Shown here one piece after another: positions 36,570-46,367 of a stretch of 54,094 nt of DNA. Position numbers and translations under genes: made by a program. The notes beneath the pieces were generated by a model, which saw only the letters and a list, made by a program, of their open reading frames with translations, was not told where the DNA came from and searched no databases. Within the stretch, counting starts at the first letter, position 1, and every line of letters begins with the position of its first letter. Where the stretch lies: assembly GCA_030835345.1 (NCBI GenBank), contig JAURPH010000010.1, forward strand, positions 1-54,094, read 5' to 3'. Origin of the DNA: Thermodesulfobacteriota bacterium. Lineage in GTDB: Bacteria; Desulfobacterota_D; UBA1144.

Positions 36570-38690
36570 ATGTTGAACTCAAAAAAGAATTTCCCAAAAA
36601 TATTTAAAGCCCTAGCCTCATATACCATTTCCATAATTAATATTTTAATATTCCTTATAATATCAATTGGAATAATTGCTGAAATTATTGGATACAACGA
36701 CAAAGATCAAATTTTAGGGAAGTATGGATCTATCGTTGCAAGTCAATTTTATTATTTATTTGGATTCTCAGGAATAATTTTTAGCATTTATATGCTAAAA
36801 AAGTCTTCAGATTTTCTTAAAGCTAAAGAAAATAAAAACCTATTTAAAAATATTTTTTTAATCTTAATTATCACGATATCTCTTGGTGGCCTAATATTTA
36901 TATTTCGAGAATTTGTTACTGTTTTTAATAATTATAAGATTATAGGATTTATCCCATTTAAATTGTCTGACTTTTTAGTAAAGAATATTGCAGGCAGTAT
37001 TGGTACAACACTATTTTATATTCTAATTTCAATTTTTTCTATAAACCAATTAAACAATAAATTATTAAGTGCCATTTTAAAAAAAATTGTTAATTCTTTT
37101 TCAAAGCTTAGATTTATTTTTAATAGAACTAAATATCAAACCACATCTAAATACGAAGAAAATGAGATAAAAATTAACCTTGAAAAGGAACCTGAAAAAC
37201 AAAAGCTTCAATTAGAAGATAAAGTTGAGCAGGTTGCAGAAACCGGTGTAGTAAAGAATGAAAAAAGAAAGAAAAAATTTACAAATTTTCAATTACCGTC
37301 TCTTTCACTTTTAGACGAACCTGAAAAACCCAAAGTTCCATACAATAAAGAAATGGCTCTAGAGAAAGCACGTAGCATTGAGGAAAAATTAGTGAATTTT
37401 GGCATTGAAGGGAAAATTACTGAAATCAAACCAGGTCCAGTAATAACAATGTATGAATATAAACCCGCCGCTGGGACAAAAATTAATAAAATTGCCTCGT
37501 TATCAAACGATCTTGCTATGGCACTCAAGGCAACTAGAGTAAGGATTATTGCTCCGATTCCTGGAAAAGATGTAGTAGGTATTGAGGTGCCAAATGATAT
37601 TAGAGAAACAGTTTATTTAAAAGAATTACTTTCAAAAGAAAAATTTAAAAAAGATCTAAGTCCTATATTCCTTTCTTTGGGAAAAGATATAGGCGGAAGT
37701 CCAATGTTTATGGATCTAAAAAAAGCACCACATCTAATGATTGCTGGAACAACAGGTTCAGGAAAAAGTGTATTTCTTCACAGCATTATTACCAGCATGC
37801 TGTATAAAGGAACTCCACAGGATTTAAGATTCATAATGATTGATCCTAAAATGTTAGAACTTTCTGGCTATGAAGATATACCTCATCTGCTTCATCCTGT
37901 TGTTACAGATCCAAAAAAATCTGCTGCCGCTTTAAGATGGGCTGTAAAGGAAATGGAAATGAGGTATAAGCTTTTATCTGACATTGGTGTTAGAGATATA
38001 GATTCATATAATTCAAAAGTTCAATCAAACAATGATTTTGATGCAGCTTCCGATCTTTTGCCATACATTGTAATAATTATTGATGAACTTGCAGATTTAA
38101 TGTTTGTTGCACCAAATGAAATAAAAGAATCAATTACTAGATTATCTCAAATGGCGAGAGCAGCTGGAATTCATTTGATTGTTGCAAGCCAAAGACCCTC
38201 AGCAGACGTTGTAGCTGGATTAATTAAAGCAAATTTCCCAGCAAGAATTTCTTTTGCTGTTTCGTCAAAAACAGATTCAAGAATAATTTTAGATGCTTCA
38301 GGAGCTGAAGAGCTTCTTGGAAAAGGAGATATGTTATTACTTCAACCTCCCAATAACTTAATAAGAATTCAGGGTTCAATTATATCTGACAAAGAAAGAG
38401 AGAATATTTCGAATCATTTAAAGAAAGAAAGTCCACCTGAATATAATTCTGAAATCACTAAAGTTGAAGAGGAGACTATTGAAGGTGAAGAATTGAATTA
38501 TGAAAAAGATGCCCTATATGACCAGGCATTAGAAATAGTTAAACAAACCAAGCAAGCCTCAATTTCAATGGTCCAAAGAAGACTTAAGATAGGTTACAAC
38601 AGAGCTGCTAATATTATTGAGATGATGGAAAGAGAAGGTATAGTTGGTGAGCAAGAATCTGCAGGAAAACCTAGAAAAGTAAACATTTAA
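36570..38690 (+). CDS. ftsK: DNA translocase FtsK
   Basis: This septum-bound DNA pump resolves chromosome dimers. The N-terminus has about four membrane helices (within residues 15-170). A charged linker with many Glu/Lys (about 195-250) follows, then the alpha/beta motor with Walker A GTTGSGKS (about 392-399) and Walker B IVIIIDELADLMF. The C-terminal gamma winged helix is ALEIVKQTKQASISMVQRRL to MEREGIVG, which reads KOPS orientation sites and activates XerCD. The length, 706 aa, is short for the family because of the small linker. The stop TTAA is shared with the convergent pdxA. Confidence 0.95.
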   Translation: MLNSKKNFPKIFKALASYTISIINILIFLIISIGIIAEIIGYNDKDQILGKYGSIVASQFYYLFGFSGIIFSIYMLKKSSDFLKAKENKNLFKNIFLILIITISLGGLIFIFREFVTVFNNYKIIGFIPFKLSDFLVKNIAGSIGTTLFYILISIFSINQLNNKLLSAILKKIVNSFSKLRFIFNRTKYQTTSKYEENEIKINLEKEPEKQKLQLEDKVEQVAETGVVKNEKRKKKFTNFQLPSLSLLDEPEKPKVPYNKEMALEKARSIEEKLVNFGIEGKITEIKPGPVITMYEYKPAAGTKINKIASLSNDLAMALKATRVRIIAPIPGKDVVGIEVPNDIRETVYLKELLSKEKFKKDLSPIFLSLGKDIGGSPMFMDLKKAPHLMIAGTTGSGKSVFLHSIITSMLYKGTPQDLRFIMIDPKMLELSGYEDIPHLLHPVVTDPKKSAAALRWAVKEMEMRYKLLSDIGVRDIDSYNSKVQSNNDFDAASDLLPYIVIIIDELADLMFVAPNEIKESITRLSQMARAAGIHLIVASQRPSADVVAGLIKANFPARISFAVSSKTDSRIILDASGAEELLGKGDMLLLQPPNNLIRIQGSIISDKERENISNHLKKESPPEYNSEITKVEEETIEGEELNYEKDALYDQALEIVKQTKQASISMVQRRLKIGYNRAANIIEMMEREGIVGEQESAGKPRKVNI

Positions 38691-39607
38691 AAATTTAATG
38701 AATCAGCTAATTTAATTGATTCAATCATGCTATTTGGGTTTGGATTTTTTTTCCATGCAATATCATAAGCAGTTCCATGGTCTGGTGAAGTTCTTACAAA
38801 GGGAAGATTGATAGTAAAATTAACACCTGTATCAAAAGAAAGCATTTTAAATGGAATCAAGCCTTGATCATGATAAATTGCATGAAAAACATCAAAGTTC
38901 TTTAAATTATCTCTCACAAATAAGGTATCTGAGGGATAAGGCCCGCTAACATTTATTTTTTTCTTCTTAGCTTTTTTCACTGCTGGCACTGTTATCTTTA
39001 AGTCATGATTTCCTATAGTCCCATTTTCAGATGCATGAGGGTTTATACCGCAGAGCCCTATCTTAGGTTTATGTCCTAAAGTTCTAACGAAAAAAGAATC
39101 AATAATTTCCAATTGTTTTAATAACAAATCTGAACTAATGCTGCCAATTACTTGATCAAGTGGTATATGAATAGTTGAAAGAGACACTTTAATCTTTTTA
39201 GACCAAAAAGCCATTATTACATTATTAATGCTAAAAGCACTTTGAAGAAGATCGGTATGGCCTTTGAATCTTGAACCCGCTTTCTGGATAGCCTCTTTAC
39301 TAATTGGTCCTGTTACTAACTTTGAAGCTTTACCACTTTTTATGAGTTCAATTGAATGGTGTAAGTAATCTAATGATGCTCTACCTGAATGAATCGTGGG
39401 CTTACCAGGATTAAAAACGACCTTATTGCTTCTATAAATAAAATCAATTTTATTATTATTGATTTTTAATTTATTAATAATAGATCTATCTCCAATAAGT
39501 GAAATATCCATTTTTTTTATTTTTGCATCATTTAATGCATTCTGGATTACAACGGGGCCTATTCCATTATAATCACCCAGTGTAATTAAAATTTTCTTAC
39601 TTTTCAT
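38687..39607 (-). CDS. pdxA: 4-hydroxythreonine-4-phosphate dehydrogenase
   Basis: This enzyme of pyridoxal phosphate synthesis by the DXP-dependent route oxidises 4-phosphohydroxy-threonine. ITLGDYNGIGPVV at the N-terminus is the PdxA form of the GDPxGIGPE motif, with Asn for Pro/Ala. FKGHTDLLQ holds a metal His, and YHDQGLIPFKMLSFDTGVNFT the other metal site. The length, 306 aa, is slightly short. It overlaps tatD in ATGA. pdxJ is not in the window. Confidence 0.92.
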   Translation of the reverse strand: MKSKKILITLGDYNGIGPVVIQNALNDAKIKKMDISLIGDRSIINKLKINNNKIDFIYRSNKVVFNPGKPTIHSGRASLDYLHHSIELIKSGKASKLVTGPISKEAIQKAGSRFKGHTDLLQSAFSINNVIMAFWSKKIKVSLSTIHIPLDQVIGSISSDLLLKQLEIIDSFFVRTLGHKPKIGLCGINPHASENGTIGNHDLKITVPAVKKAKKKKINVSGPYPSDTLFVRDNLKNFDVFHAIYHDQGLIPFKMLSFDTGVNFTINLPFVRTSPDHGTAYDIAWKKNPNPNSMIESIKLADSLNF

Positions 39608-40356
39608 AAATTAAAAAACCTTTTTGAATTAGCTCTTAAAATTTCACATAATTCATCAAAGTTAAGATCTAGAGATTTTGATACACATTCTGCAATATAC
39701 AATAGGTTAGAAGAGTTATTTTCTTTACCCCTGTAAGGCTCCGGAGATAAATATGGGGAGTCTGTTTCAATCATAAAAGAATTTAAAGGTATTTCTTTTA
39801 ATAAGTTTCTAAGTTCAATTGATTTTTTAAATGTAATAATTCCTGTAAAAGATAAATGGCCACCAAGATTAATTATTTTTTTTGCAGTAGAAAGATCCTC
39901 TGTAAAACAGTGAAAAACAAAATCAACTTTAGGTTTTCTTGATTCTATAAAGCTAATTGCTTCAGGATAGGCATCTCGGCAATGAATCACAACTGGCTTA
40001 TTTACCTCTTCTGCAATGGTAAATTGGGAATCAAAAAGATCAAATTGTCTTTGCTTGTTGAAAGGCTTATGAAAAAAATCTAATCCGATTTCTCCAATTG
40101 CTTTACATTCATCCAGGCTAGCAATCAATTTAAGTTCATTCACTTCCTCGAGACTTTTTGGATGTATTTCACATGGGTGGAACCCGGCAGCACAAAAAAT
40201 GTTTTTATATTTCTTTGATATTGCTATGTTTTCTTTTGAACTATTTATATCAGTTGAAATAGCAATTAATTCTGTAACTCTATTCTCCTTACATTTTTCA
40301 AGGAGAAAGTCTAATTCTTTAACTTTATTAATATGAGTATGTGTATCTATTAACAT
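39604..40356 (-). CDS. tatD: TatD-family metal-dependent hydrolase
   Basis: This is a TIM-barrel metallohydrolase of the TatD nuclease group, 250 aa. Metal ligands are H6 and H8 in DTHTH, Glu in IGEIGLDFF, His in PVVIHCRDAYPEA and FVFHCFTED, and Asp in MIETDSPYLSPEPYRGKEN. All are intact. Known roles include 3'-5' DNase activity in quality control and D-aminoacyl-tRNA editing in relatives. It overlaps nrdR by one base and pdxA by 4, so the trio is one transcript. Confidence 0.93.
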   Translation of the reverse strand: MLIDTHTHINKVKELDFLLEKCKENRVTELIAISTDINSSKENIAISKKYKNIFCAAGFHPCEIHPKSLEEVNELKLIASLDECKAIGEIGLDFFHKPFNKQRQFDLFDSQFTIAEEVNKPVVIHCRDAYPEAISFIESRKPKVDFVFHCFTEDLSTAKKIINLGGHLSFTGIITFKKSIELRNLLKEIPLNSFMIETDSPYLSPEPYRGKENNSSNLLYIAECVSKSLDLNFDELCEILRANSKRFFNL

Positions 40357-40808
40357 TATTTGTCTAAAATTTTATTTAATTCGCTTAAAAATTCTGAAAG
40401 ATCATCAAAAGATCTATAAACAGATGCAAACCTAATATAGGCAACTTGGTCTACTTCGTATAAATGTCTAATAACTGAATCACCAATTTCTGCTGCATTT
40501 ACCTCTCTATTTCCAGAATCAATTATTTTCTTCTCAATTAAAAAAACAATATTTTCAATTTGTTTGATGCTCACAGGCCTTTTTTCACAAGCTCTTAACA
40601 TACCTGAGATAATTTTCGACTTGTCGTACTGTTGAGTAGAGCCATCCTTTTTAATAACTATTAACTCATGCTCTTCTACCCTCTCATAAGTTGTAAACCT
40701 TTTGCCACAACTTAAACATTCCCGTCTTCTCCTTATCGACTTATTCTCTAAACTTTGACGAGAATCAATTACTCTTGAACCATCCTCTGAGGAGCAATCA
40801 CAAAACAT
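40356..40808 (-). CDS. nrdR: transcriptional repressor NrdR
   Basis: This ATP-cone repressor of ribonucleotide reductase genes has 150 aa. An N-terminal zinc ribbon is followed by SRVIDSRQSLENKSIRRRREC and GKRFTTYERVE, then the ATP-cone from IVIKKDGSTQQYDKSKI. In almost all NrdR the ribbon starts CPxC, with C3 and C6; here the start is MFCDCSSEDG, so C3 and C5 are only one residue apart, while C31/C34 are normal. glyA follows the usual nrdR-glyA neighbourhood, on the same strand and 42 bases upstream. Confidence 0.92.
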   Translation of the reverse strand: MFCDCSSEDGSRVIDSRQSLENKSIRRRRECLSCGKRFTTYERVEEHELIVIKKDGSTQQYDKSKIISGMLRACEKRPVSIKQIENIVFLIEKKIIDSGNREVNAAEIGDSVIRHLYEVDQVAYIRFASVYRSFDDLSEFLSELNKILDK

Positions 40809-40850
40809 TAGTAAATATTATCATAAAAACAATGTTAAATTTAGTGGAAG

Positions 40851-42098
40851 CTAGTCTATTAAATCTGAGTAAATTGGGAATCTTGAGCACAACTCATTAA
40901 CTTCTTTTTTACAAGAATCTAAAATATTACTGTCGTTAAAGTTTTTAACTGATTTAGAGATTAAATTAGCGATTATTCTTATCTCATCCTCTTTCATTCC
41001 CCTAGTTGTTACTCCAGGAGTACCAATTCTAACACCAGATGCAATAGCAGGGGGTTGTGGATCAAACGGAATAGCATTCTTGTTTGTAGTTATCCCTGCC
41101 TTCGATAATGCTTGCTCTGCTTCCTTACCAGTAACACCAGATTTTCTTAAATCTAAAAGGACTAAATGAGTATCTGTTCCACCTGTAATACAATCAAAGC
41201 CGTTCTCTATTAAAAGCTCGGCTAATAGCCTAGAATTCTTTAGAACTTGCGATTGATATTCTTTGAATGATGGGTCTAAAGCCTCTTTAAATGCTACAGC
41301 TTTGGCGGCTATAGTATTCATCAAAGGTCCACCTTGGGTTCCAGGAAAAACTCTACTGTTGATAATTTTAGCATGCTCTTCTTTCATCATGATCATGCCA
41401 CCCCTTGGTCCTCGCAAGGTCTTATGGGTTGTGGTTGTAACAAAATCACAGTGAGGTACTGGATTTGAATATAATTCTGCTGCAATCAATCCAGAAGGAT
41501 GAGCAATATCTGCAAGCAATAAAGAACCTGATTTATCAGCGATTTCCTTAAATTTTGAATAATCTAAATCTCTAGGATAAGAGCTCCATCCAGCTATTAT
41601 CAACTTAGGCTTATGCTTAAGTGCTAAATCCTCTATCTGATCATAATCAATTAAAAAACTATCCTCTTTAACACCATATGATATTGAATTATAAACTCTT
41701 CCAGAAAAATTTACTTTAGAGCCATGTGAGAGATGGCCTCCATGATCAAGACTCATGCCTAAAACTGTATCTCCTGGGCTAAGAAAACCAAGGAATACCG
41801 CCATATTTGCTTGTGCTCCTGAATGAGGTTGAACATTAACTGCTTCAGCTCCAAATAAGTCTTTCGCTCTTTGGATCGCTAAATCTTCGGCTTTATCAAC
41901 AAATTCACAACCACCATAATATCTTTTATTGGGATAACCTTCTGCATACTTATTAGTTAATACTGAACCAACTACATCCATTACGGCTTTGCTTGCATAG
42001 TTTTCAGATGCAATCATTTGAAGTTCATTCTCTTGCCTTATTGTCTCATCATTAATTATTGAGTAAATTTCTGGATCTTGTTTTTTAAAGGAGCTCAT
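40851..42098 (-). CDS. glyA: serine hydroxymethyltransferase
   Basis: This PLP enzyme interconverts serine and glycine and charges tetrahydrofolate with one carbon. The PLP lysine is K226 in [39 protein letters not shown] and [15 protein letters not shown] are family blocks. The length, 415 aa, is standard. It is read divergently from uvrA over a 43-base gap. The neighbourhood glyA-nrdR is common in bacteria, so this order is old. Confidence 0.97.
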   Translation of the reverse strand: MSSFKKQDPEIYSIINDETIRQENELQMIASENYASKAVMDVVGSVLTNKYAEGYPNKRYYGGCEFVDKAEDLAIQRAKDLFGAEAVNVQPHSGAQANMAVFLGFLSPGDTVLGMSLDHGGHLSHGSKVNFSGRVYNSISYGVKEDSFLIDYDQIEDLALKHKPKLIIAGWSSYPRDLDYSKFKEIADKSGSLLLADIAHPSGLIAAELYSNPVPHCDFVTTTTHKTLRGPRGGMIMMKEEHAKIINSRVFPGTQGGPLMNTIAAKAVAFKEALDPSFKEYQSQVLKNSRLLAELLIENGFDCITGGTDTHLVLLDLRKSGVTGKEAEQALSKAGITTNKNAIPFDPQPPAIASGVRIGTPGVTTRGMKEDEIRIIANLISKSVKNFNDSNILDSCKKEVNELCSRFPIYSDLID

Positions 42099-42141
42099 TA
42101 GATATTTTTCAGATTACTCTAAAAGTGAAAAAATTCAAGGT

Positions 42142-44886
42142 ATGATAAAAAATGTAGTTAGTATTAGTTTAATGAAGCAAAAAATATCAGTTGAAGGTGC
42201 AGCCAATAACAATCTAAAAAATATAAATGTAGAGATTCCATGGCATTCATTGTGTGTTATTACTGGATTATCGGGGTCAGGAAAATCCACATTAGCACTT
42301 GAAACAATTCATGGAGAGAGTCGAAGAAGATATCTGGAATCTTTGTCTACATATGCACGACAATTCCTAGAAAAAATTGACAAGCCTGAAATAGAGCGTC
42401 TTGAAGGTCTTCCCCCATCTATAGCTATTGAAAGCAGAAATAAAATCAAAAATTCACGATCGACTGTGGGAACAATGACTGAAATTTATGACTTTATAAG
42501 AATTATTTATAGTAAAATTGGAGAAATATTTTGCCCAGAATGCAAGGTTAAATGTGAAAATCTCTCAAACAATCAAATTTACGAAAATTTGTTAGCTAAT
42601 CATAAAGAAAAAATTATTTATATCTGTGGAAAAAATGAGAAGAATATTAAAGAAAGAGAATTAAAAAAAATCGGAATTTTCGAATATTTAGAAAATGGCC
42701 AAAGCATTTTACTTAAGTCTGATCCAAATAAAATAATTCCATTTCCAATTTTCGATACAATAAAAATTAACGAGGAAAATAAATCTAGAATCATAGAATC
42801 AATAGAATTTTGTTACAGCATATTTAAAACAATAACAGTGTTCGATAAACAAAGTTCAACGGAATCTAAAGATTACAAAAAAGAATTCTGTTGTTCTAAA
42901 TGCAATAAAGAATATTCAAGACTATCCTCAAACAAATTTTCTTTTAATAGTCCAGATGGAGCATGTAAAGATTGTAAGGGTTTTGGTAATAATTTATTAC
43001 CGGATTTCAATTTAATTGTTGATGATGAATCAAAGAGTATAAATGAAGGTTGTATCTCAGTTCTTGAAAGGCCATCCTTAAGCTTTGCAAAAAGAAAATT
43101 TATAGAATTCTGTATTAATTCCAATATTGATCTAAATAAAAAATTTTCTAATTTTTCCAAATTGGAGTTAGATAAAATAATGTCTGGAAATGAAAAATAT
43201 AAAGGCATTATTGGTATATTTAAAAGGTTAGAGTCTAAATCATATAAAATGCATATTAGAGTACTATTGTCACGTTATAGATCTGCCAGAGAATGTTTAA
43301 AATGTAATGGCTCAAGGATAGGAACATTAGCATCAAATGTAAAAATTCATGGAATGACCATAAAAGAACTTTGTGAATTAAATATAAAAGATTTAAATAG
43401 TTTTTTTAAAAAACTAAAGATTAATTTAAGCAGTGAGGCTATTGTAAAAGAGCCATTAAAACAAGTTAAATCAAGATTGAAGTATCTATTAGAAGTAGGC
43501 CTTGACTATTTAACTCTTTCTAGATTATCCAGAACTCTTTCTGGGGGTGAAGCACAAAGAGTAAATCTTGCTCAACAATTAGGATCTGAATTAACAGACA
43601 CATTGTATGTTTTAGATGAACCTTCAATTGGACTTCATCAGAAAGATATTGAAAAACTTTTCAATAGCATCGAAGGGCTAAAAAAATTAGATAATACAAT
43701 AATTCTTATTGAACATGATCTTGATATGATTAGTAAAGCTGACTGGGTTATTGAATTAGGTCCTGGTTCGGGGTATCAAGGTGGAGATGTGATACATTGT
43801 GGAAATTTAAAAAAATTGAAAAAAAATTCTCAATCTTTAACTAGTAGATATTTAAGCGGAGAAGAATTTATTGAAATGCCAAGCAAAAGAAGAACTTCTT
43901 CTAAAAAAATATCAATTGTAGGAGCCAAAAAAAATAACATAAATAATGTTGATTTCGATATCCCATTAAATTCCATTACTTGTATAACTGGTGTATCGGG
44001 TTCAGGTAAAAGTACTTTAATATATGACTGCTTTTATGGTAATGCAATAAGGAAAATGGGTTCTTCATTTGAAAACCCTGGTTTTGTAAAAAAAATAGAA
44101 GGGTTAGAAAACATAAAAGAAATAATTATGATGACTCAAGAGCCCATAGGAAAGACCGCTAGATCAAATCCTGCTACATATCTTAAAATTTATGATGAAA
44201 TAAGAATGCTTATGTCTTCAACTCCTGAGGCAAAAAGTTTATCACTCAAGCCTGGTGATTTTTCATTCAATACCTCAGGAGGTAGATGTGAAGAATGTAA
44301 GGGTGAAGGACGAATAGTTGTTGAAATGCAATTTCTCTCTGATGTTGAAGTTTTATGTGATTTTTGTCATGGATTGAAATTTAAAGAAGAGATATTGAGA
44401 ATTAGATATAACAATAAAAATGTTTCAGAGATATTAAATATGACAATTTCCGAAGCATTAATTTTCTTTGAAGATAAAAATAAAATAAAAAGATTGCTCA
44501 AGATACTTGAATCAGTTGGATTAGGATATTTAAAACTAGGTCAGTCTTCAAATACATTATCAGGAGGTGAATCCCAAAGAATAAAAATTGCAAAATTCCT
44601 GTCTGCATCTAATTCATCAAATGTTCTTTTCATATTAGATGAACCTTCTATAGGGCTTCATGTTGATGATTTGAAAAGTTTAATAAATACATTTAACAAT
44701 GTTATTGAAAGAGGTAATACAATTTTATTAATTGAACATAATACCGACTTAATTAAAATATCAGATTTTATAATAGATTTAGGTCCAGAAGGAGGAATAA
44801 ATGGAGGAAAAATCTTGGCTCAGGGTACCCCAGAACAAATAGTCAAAAATAAGAAATCTGTCACTGGTCCTTATTTGAAAATATAA
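42142..44886 (+). CDS. uvrA: excinuclease ABC subunit A
   Basis: This is the damage-recognition ATPase of nucleotide excision repair. It has two ABC modules with Walker A GLSGSGKS (42-49) and GVSGSGKS (about 616), and signatures LSGGEAQRVNLA and LSGGESQRIKIA. Zinc modules show CPEC, then CSKC with CKDC, and CEEC with CDFC. STVGTMTEIYDF is the inner insertion. The length, 914 aa, is close to the family norm of 940. The start at 42142 or 42172 (MKQKISVEGA) is open; the second matches relatives better, but neither has a good ribosome site. Confidence 0.95.
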   Translation: MIKNVVSISLMKQKISVEGAANNNLKNINVEIPWHSLCVITGLSGSGKSTLALETIHGESRRRYLESLSTYARQFLEKIDKPEIERLEGLPPSIAIESRNKIKNSRSTVGTMTEIYDFIRIIYSKIGEIFCPECKVKCENLSNNQIYENLLANHKEKIIYICGKNEKNIKERELKKIGIFEYLENGQSILLKSDPNKIIPFPIFDTIKINEENKSRIIESIEFCYSIFKTITVFDKQSSTESKDYKKEFCCSKCNKEYSRLSSNKFSFNSPDGACKDCKGFGNNLLPDFNLIVDDESKSINEGCISVLERPSLSFAKRKFIEFCINSNIDLNKKFSNFSKLELDKIMSGNEKYKGIIGIFKRLESKSYKMHIRVLLSRYRSARECLKCNGSRIGTLASNVKIHGMTIKELCELNIKDLNSFFKKLKINLSSEAIVKEPLKQVKSRLKYLLEVGLDYLTLSRLSRTLSGGEAQRVNLAQQLGSELTDTLYVLDEPSIGLHQKDIEKLFNSIEGLKKLDNTIILIEHDLDMISKADWVIELGPGSGYQGGDVIHCGNLKKLKKNSQSLTSRYLSGEEFIEMPSKRRTSSKKISIVGAKKNNINNVDFDIPLNSITCITGVSGSGKSTLIYDCFYGNAIRKMGSSFENPGFVKKIEGLENIKEIIMMTQEPIGKTARSNPATYLKIYDEIRMLMSSTPEAKSLSLKPGDFSFNTSGGRCEECKGEGRIVVEMQFLSDVEVLCDFCHGLKFKEEILRIRYNNKNVSEILNMTISEALIFFEDKNKIKRLLKILESVGLGYLKLGQSSNTLSGGESQRIKIAKFLSASNSSNVLFILDEPSIGLHVDDLKSLINTFNNVIERGNTILLIEHNTDLIKISDFIIDLGPEGGINGGKILAQGTPEQIVKNKKSVTGPYLKI

Positions 44887-44929
44887 AGCTAGATAAAGTT
44901 GCAAATATTAATTTAAAATACTTAACTAT

Positions 44930-45352
44930 ATGATTAAATTTTCCTTAGGAGCTGATAGTTCAGCCAAAGTAATTTTAAAAACAAGAAAAATACTTAAAGA
45001 AAAAGGATTTATTATATTTGAACACGGTATTAATGATGATTCATTAGATTGGGTTGAAATAGCTCGTCGTGTTGCAAATGATGTAAAAAATAAAATAGCT
45101 GATTATGGAATAATATTTTGCTATACAGGAACCGGAGTCACTATTGTTGCAAATAGATACAAAGGAATTAGAGCGAGCCTATGTAATACCAAAGAAATTG
45201 CTATATGTGCAAAGAAATGGAACAATCCTAATATTATTACAATGGGTATAATGTCTGTTAAAGAGAATGATATTGAAGGCATCATTAATGCTTGGTTAAC
45301 AACTAATGTTGACAAGGAAGAATTGGAAAATATAAGGAAAATTGATAAGTAA
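44930..45352 (+). CDS. RpiB/LacA/LacB-family sugar-phosphate isomerase
   Basis: The fold is that of ribose-5-phosphate isomerase B, 140 aa. The catalytic Cys region reads CYTGTGVTIVANR (C64) instead of CGTGIGMSIAANK, and the ring-opening His of RpiB is replaced by W97 in KKWNNPN. Those two changes mark a side branch of the family, some members of which act on tetrose phosphates, so I do not give the symbol rpiB. The asd gene starts one base after its stop. Confidence 0.82.
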   Translation: MIKFSLGADSSAKVILKTRKILKEKGFIIFEHGINDDSLDWVEIARRVANDVKNKIADYGIIFCYTGTGVTIVANRYKGIRASLCNTKEIAICAKKWNNPNIITMGIMSVKENDIEGIINAWLTTNVDKEELENIRKIDK

Positions 45353-45353
45353 G

Positions 45354-46355
45354 ATGAGAATAGGAATTGTAGGAGCAACTGGGGCAGTCGGTCAGGAGAT
45401 TATCACCCTGTTATCTGAAAGAAATTTTAATCTCGAAAGTATAAGGCTTTTTGCATCACCAAAGTCGGTGGGGAAAAAAATAAAGTATTTAAAAGAAAAT
45501 TTAATTGTAGAAAAAATAAAACAAAATTCTTTCAAAGATTTAGATATTCTATTTTTTTCAGCTGGATCATCAATAAGTAAAAAATATGCAAAAATTGCTC
45601 AAAAAAATGGATGCTATGTTATTGATAACAGTTCAGCATTTAGATTAAACAAGAATGTACCACTTGTTGTTCCGGAGATTAATAGTGAAACTTTAAAGAC
45701 AAATACAAGATTAATATCCAATCCAAATTGTACTACCATAATTTCTTTAATGGCGATTAAGCCACTCATGGATTTATGTGAAATAAAAAGAGTTGTTGCA
45801 ACAAGTTTTCAATCTGTGTCAGGAGCTGGAAATACTGGTATTGATGAATTAATAAAGGATACAAAGGCTGCAATTCATAAGAAGAAATTCAAGAATAAAG
45901 TTTTTGATAGAAATATTTCATTTAATGTAATTCCGAAGATTGGAGATTTTGAATCAAATCTGTTCACACAGGAAGAGATGAAATTGCAAAATGAATCAAG
46001 AAAAATTTTATCTAACAAAAGAATAAATTTAACTGCAACAACCGTTAGAGTCCCAGTGATTAGATCACATAGTATCAGTTTAAATATTGAGTTTACAAGG
46101 AAGGTTAATTTAAAGAATATTATTAATGCATTAAAAGAATTTAAAGGTATTAAAGTTCAAGACGATTTAGATCCAAACTTGTACCCGACACCTCATGATT
46201 CATCGAATATTGATGATTGTATTGCAGGACGAATTAGAATTGATTATTCACAAAAAAATACAATTTCACTTTGGGTTGTAGGTGACCAAATTAGAAAAGG
46301 TGCGGCATTGAATGCAGTGCAAATTGCCGAAGCCTTAAGAGATAAGATAAGGTAG
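45354..46355 (+). CDS. asd: aspartate-semialdehyde dehydrogenase
   Basis: It reduces aspartyl phosphate to the semialdehyde, the branch point to lysine, threonine and methionine. IGIVGATGAVGQEI binds NADPH, SNPNCTTI has the catalytic Cys (C126), and VPVIRSHS has the catalytic His. The ORF can be read from TTG at 45342, inside the previous gene, but the ATG at 45354 gives MRIGIVGATG, the normal start (333 aa). dapA follows in 13 bases, so the two lysine-pathway steps are linked. Confidence 0.95.
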   Translation: MRIGIVGATGAVGQEIITLLSERNFNLESIRLFASPKSVGKKIKYLKENLIVEKIKQNSFKDLDILFFSAGSSISKKYAKIAQKNGCYVIDNSSAFRLNKNVPLVVPEINSETLKTNTRLISNPNCTTIISLMAIKPLMDLCEIKRVVATSFQSVSGAGNTGIDELIKDTKAAIHKKKFKNKVFDRNISFNVIPKIGDFESNLFTQEEMKLQNESRKILSNKRINLTATTVRVPVIRSHSISLNIEFTRKVNLKNIINALKEFKGIKVQDDLDPNLYPTPHDSSNIDDCIAGRIRIDYSQKNTISLWVVGDQIRKGAALNAVQIAEALRDKIR

Positions 46356-46367
46356 TATTATAAGAAC

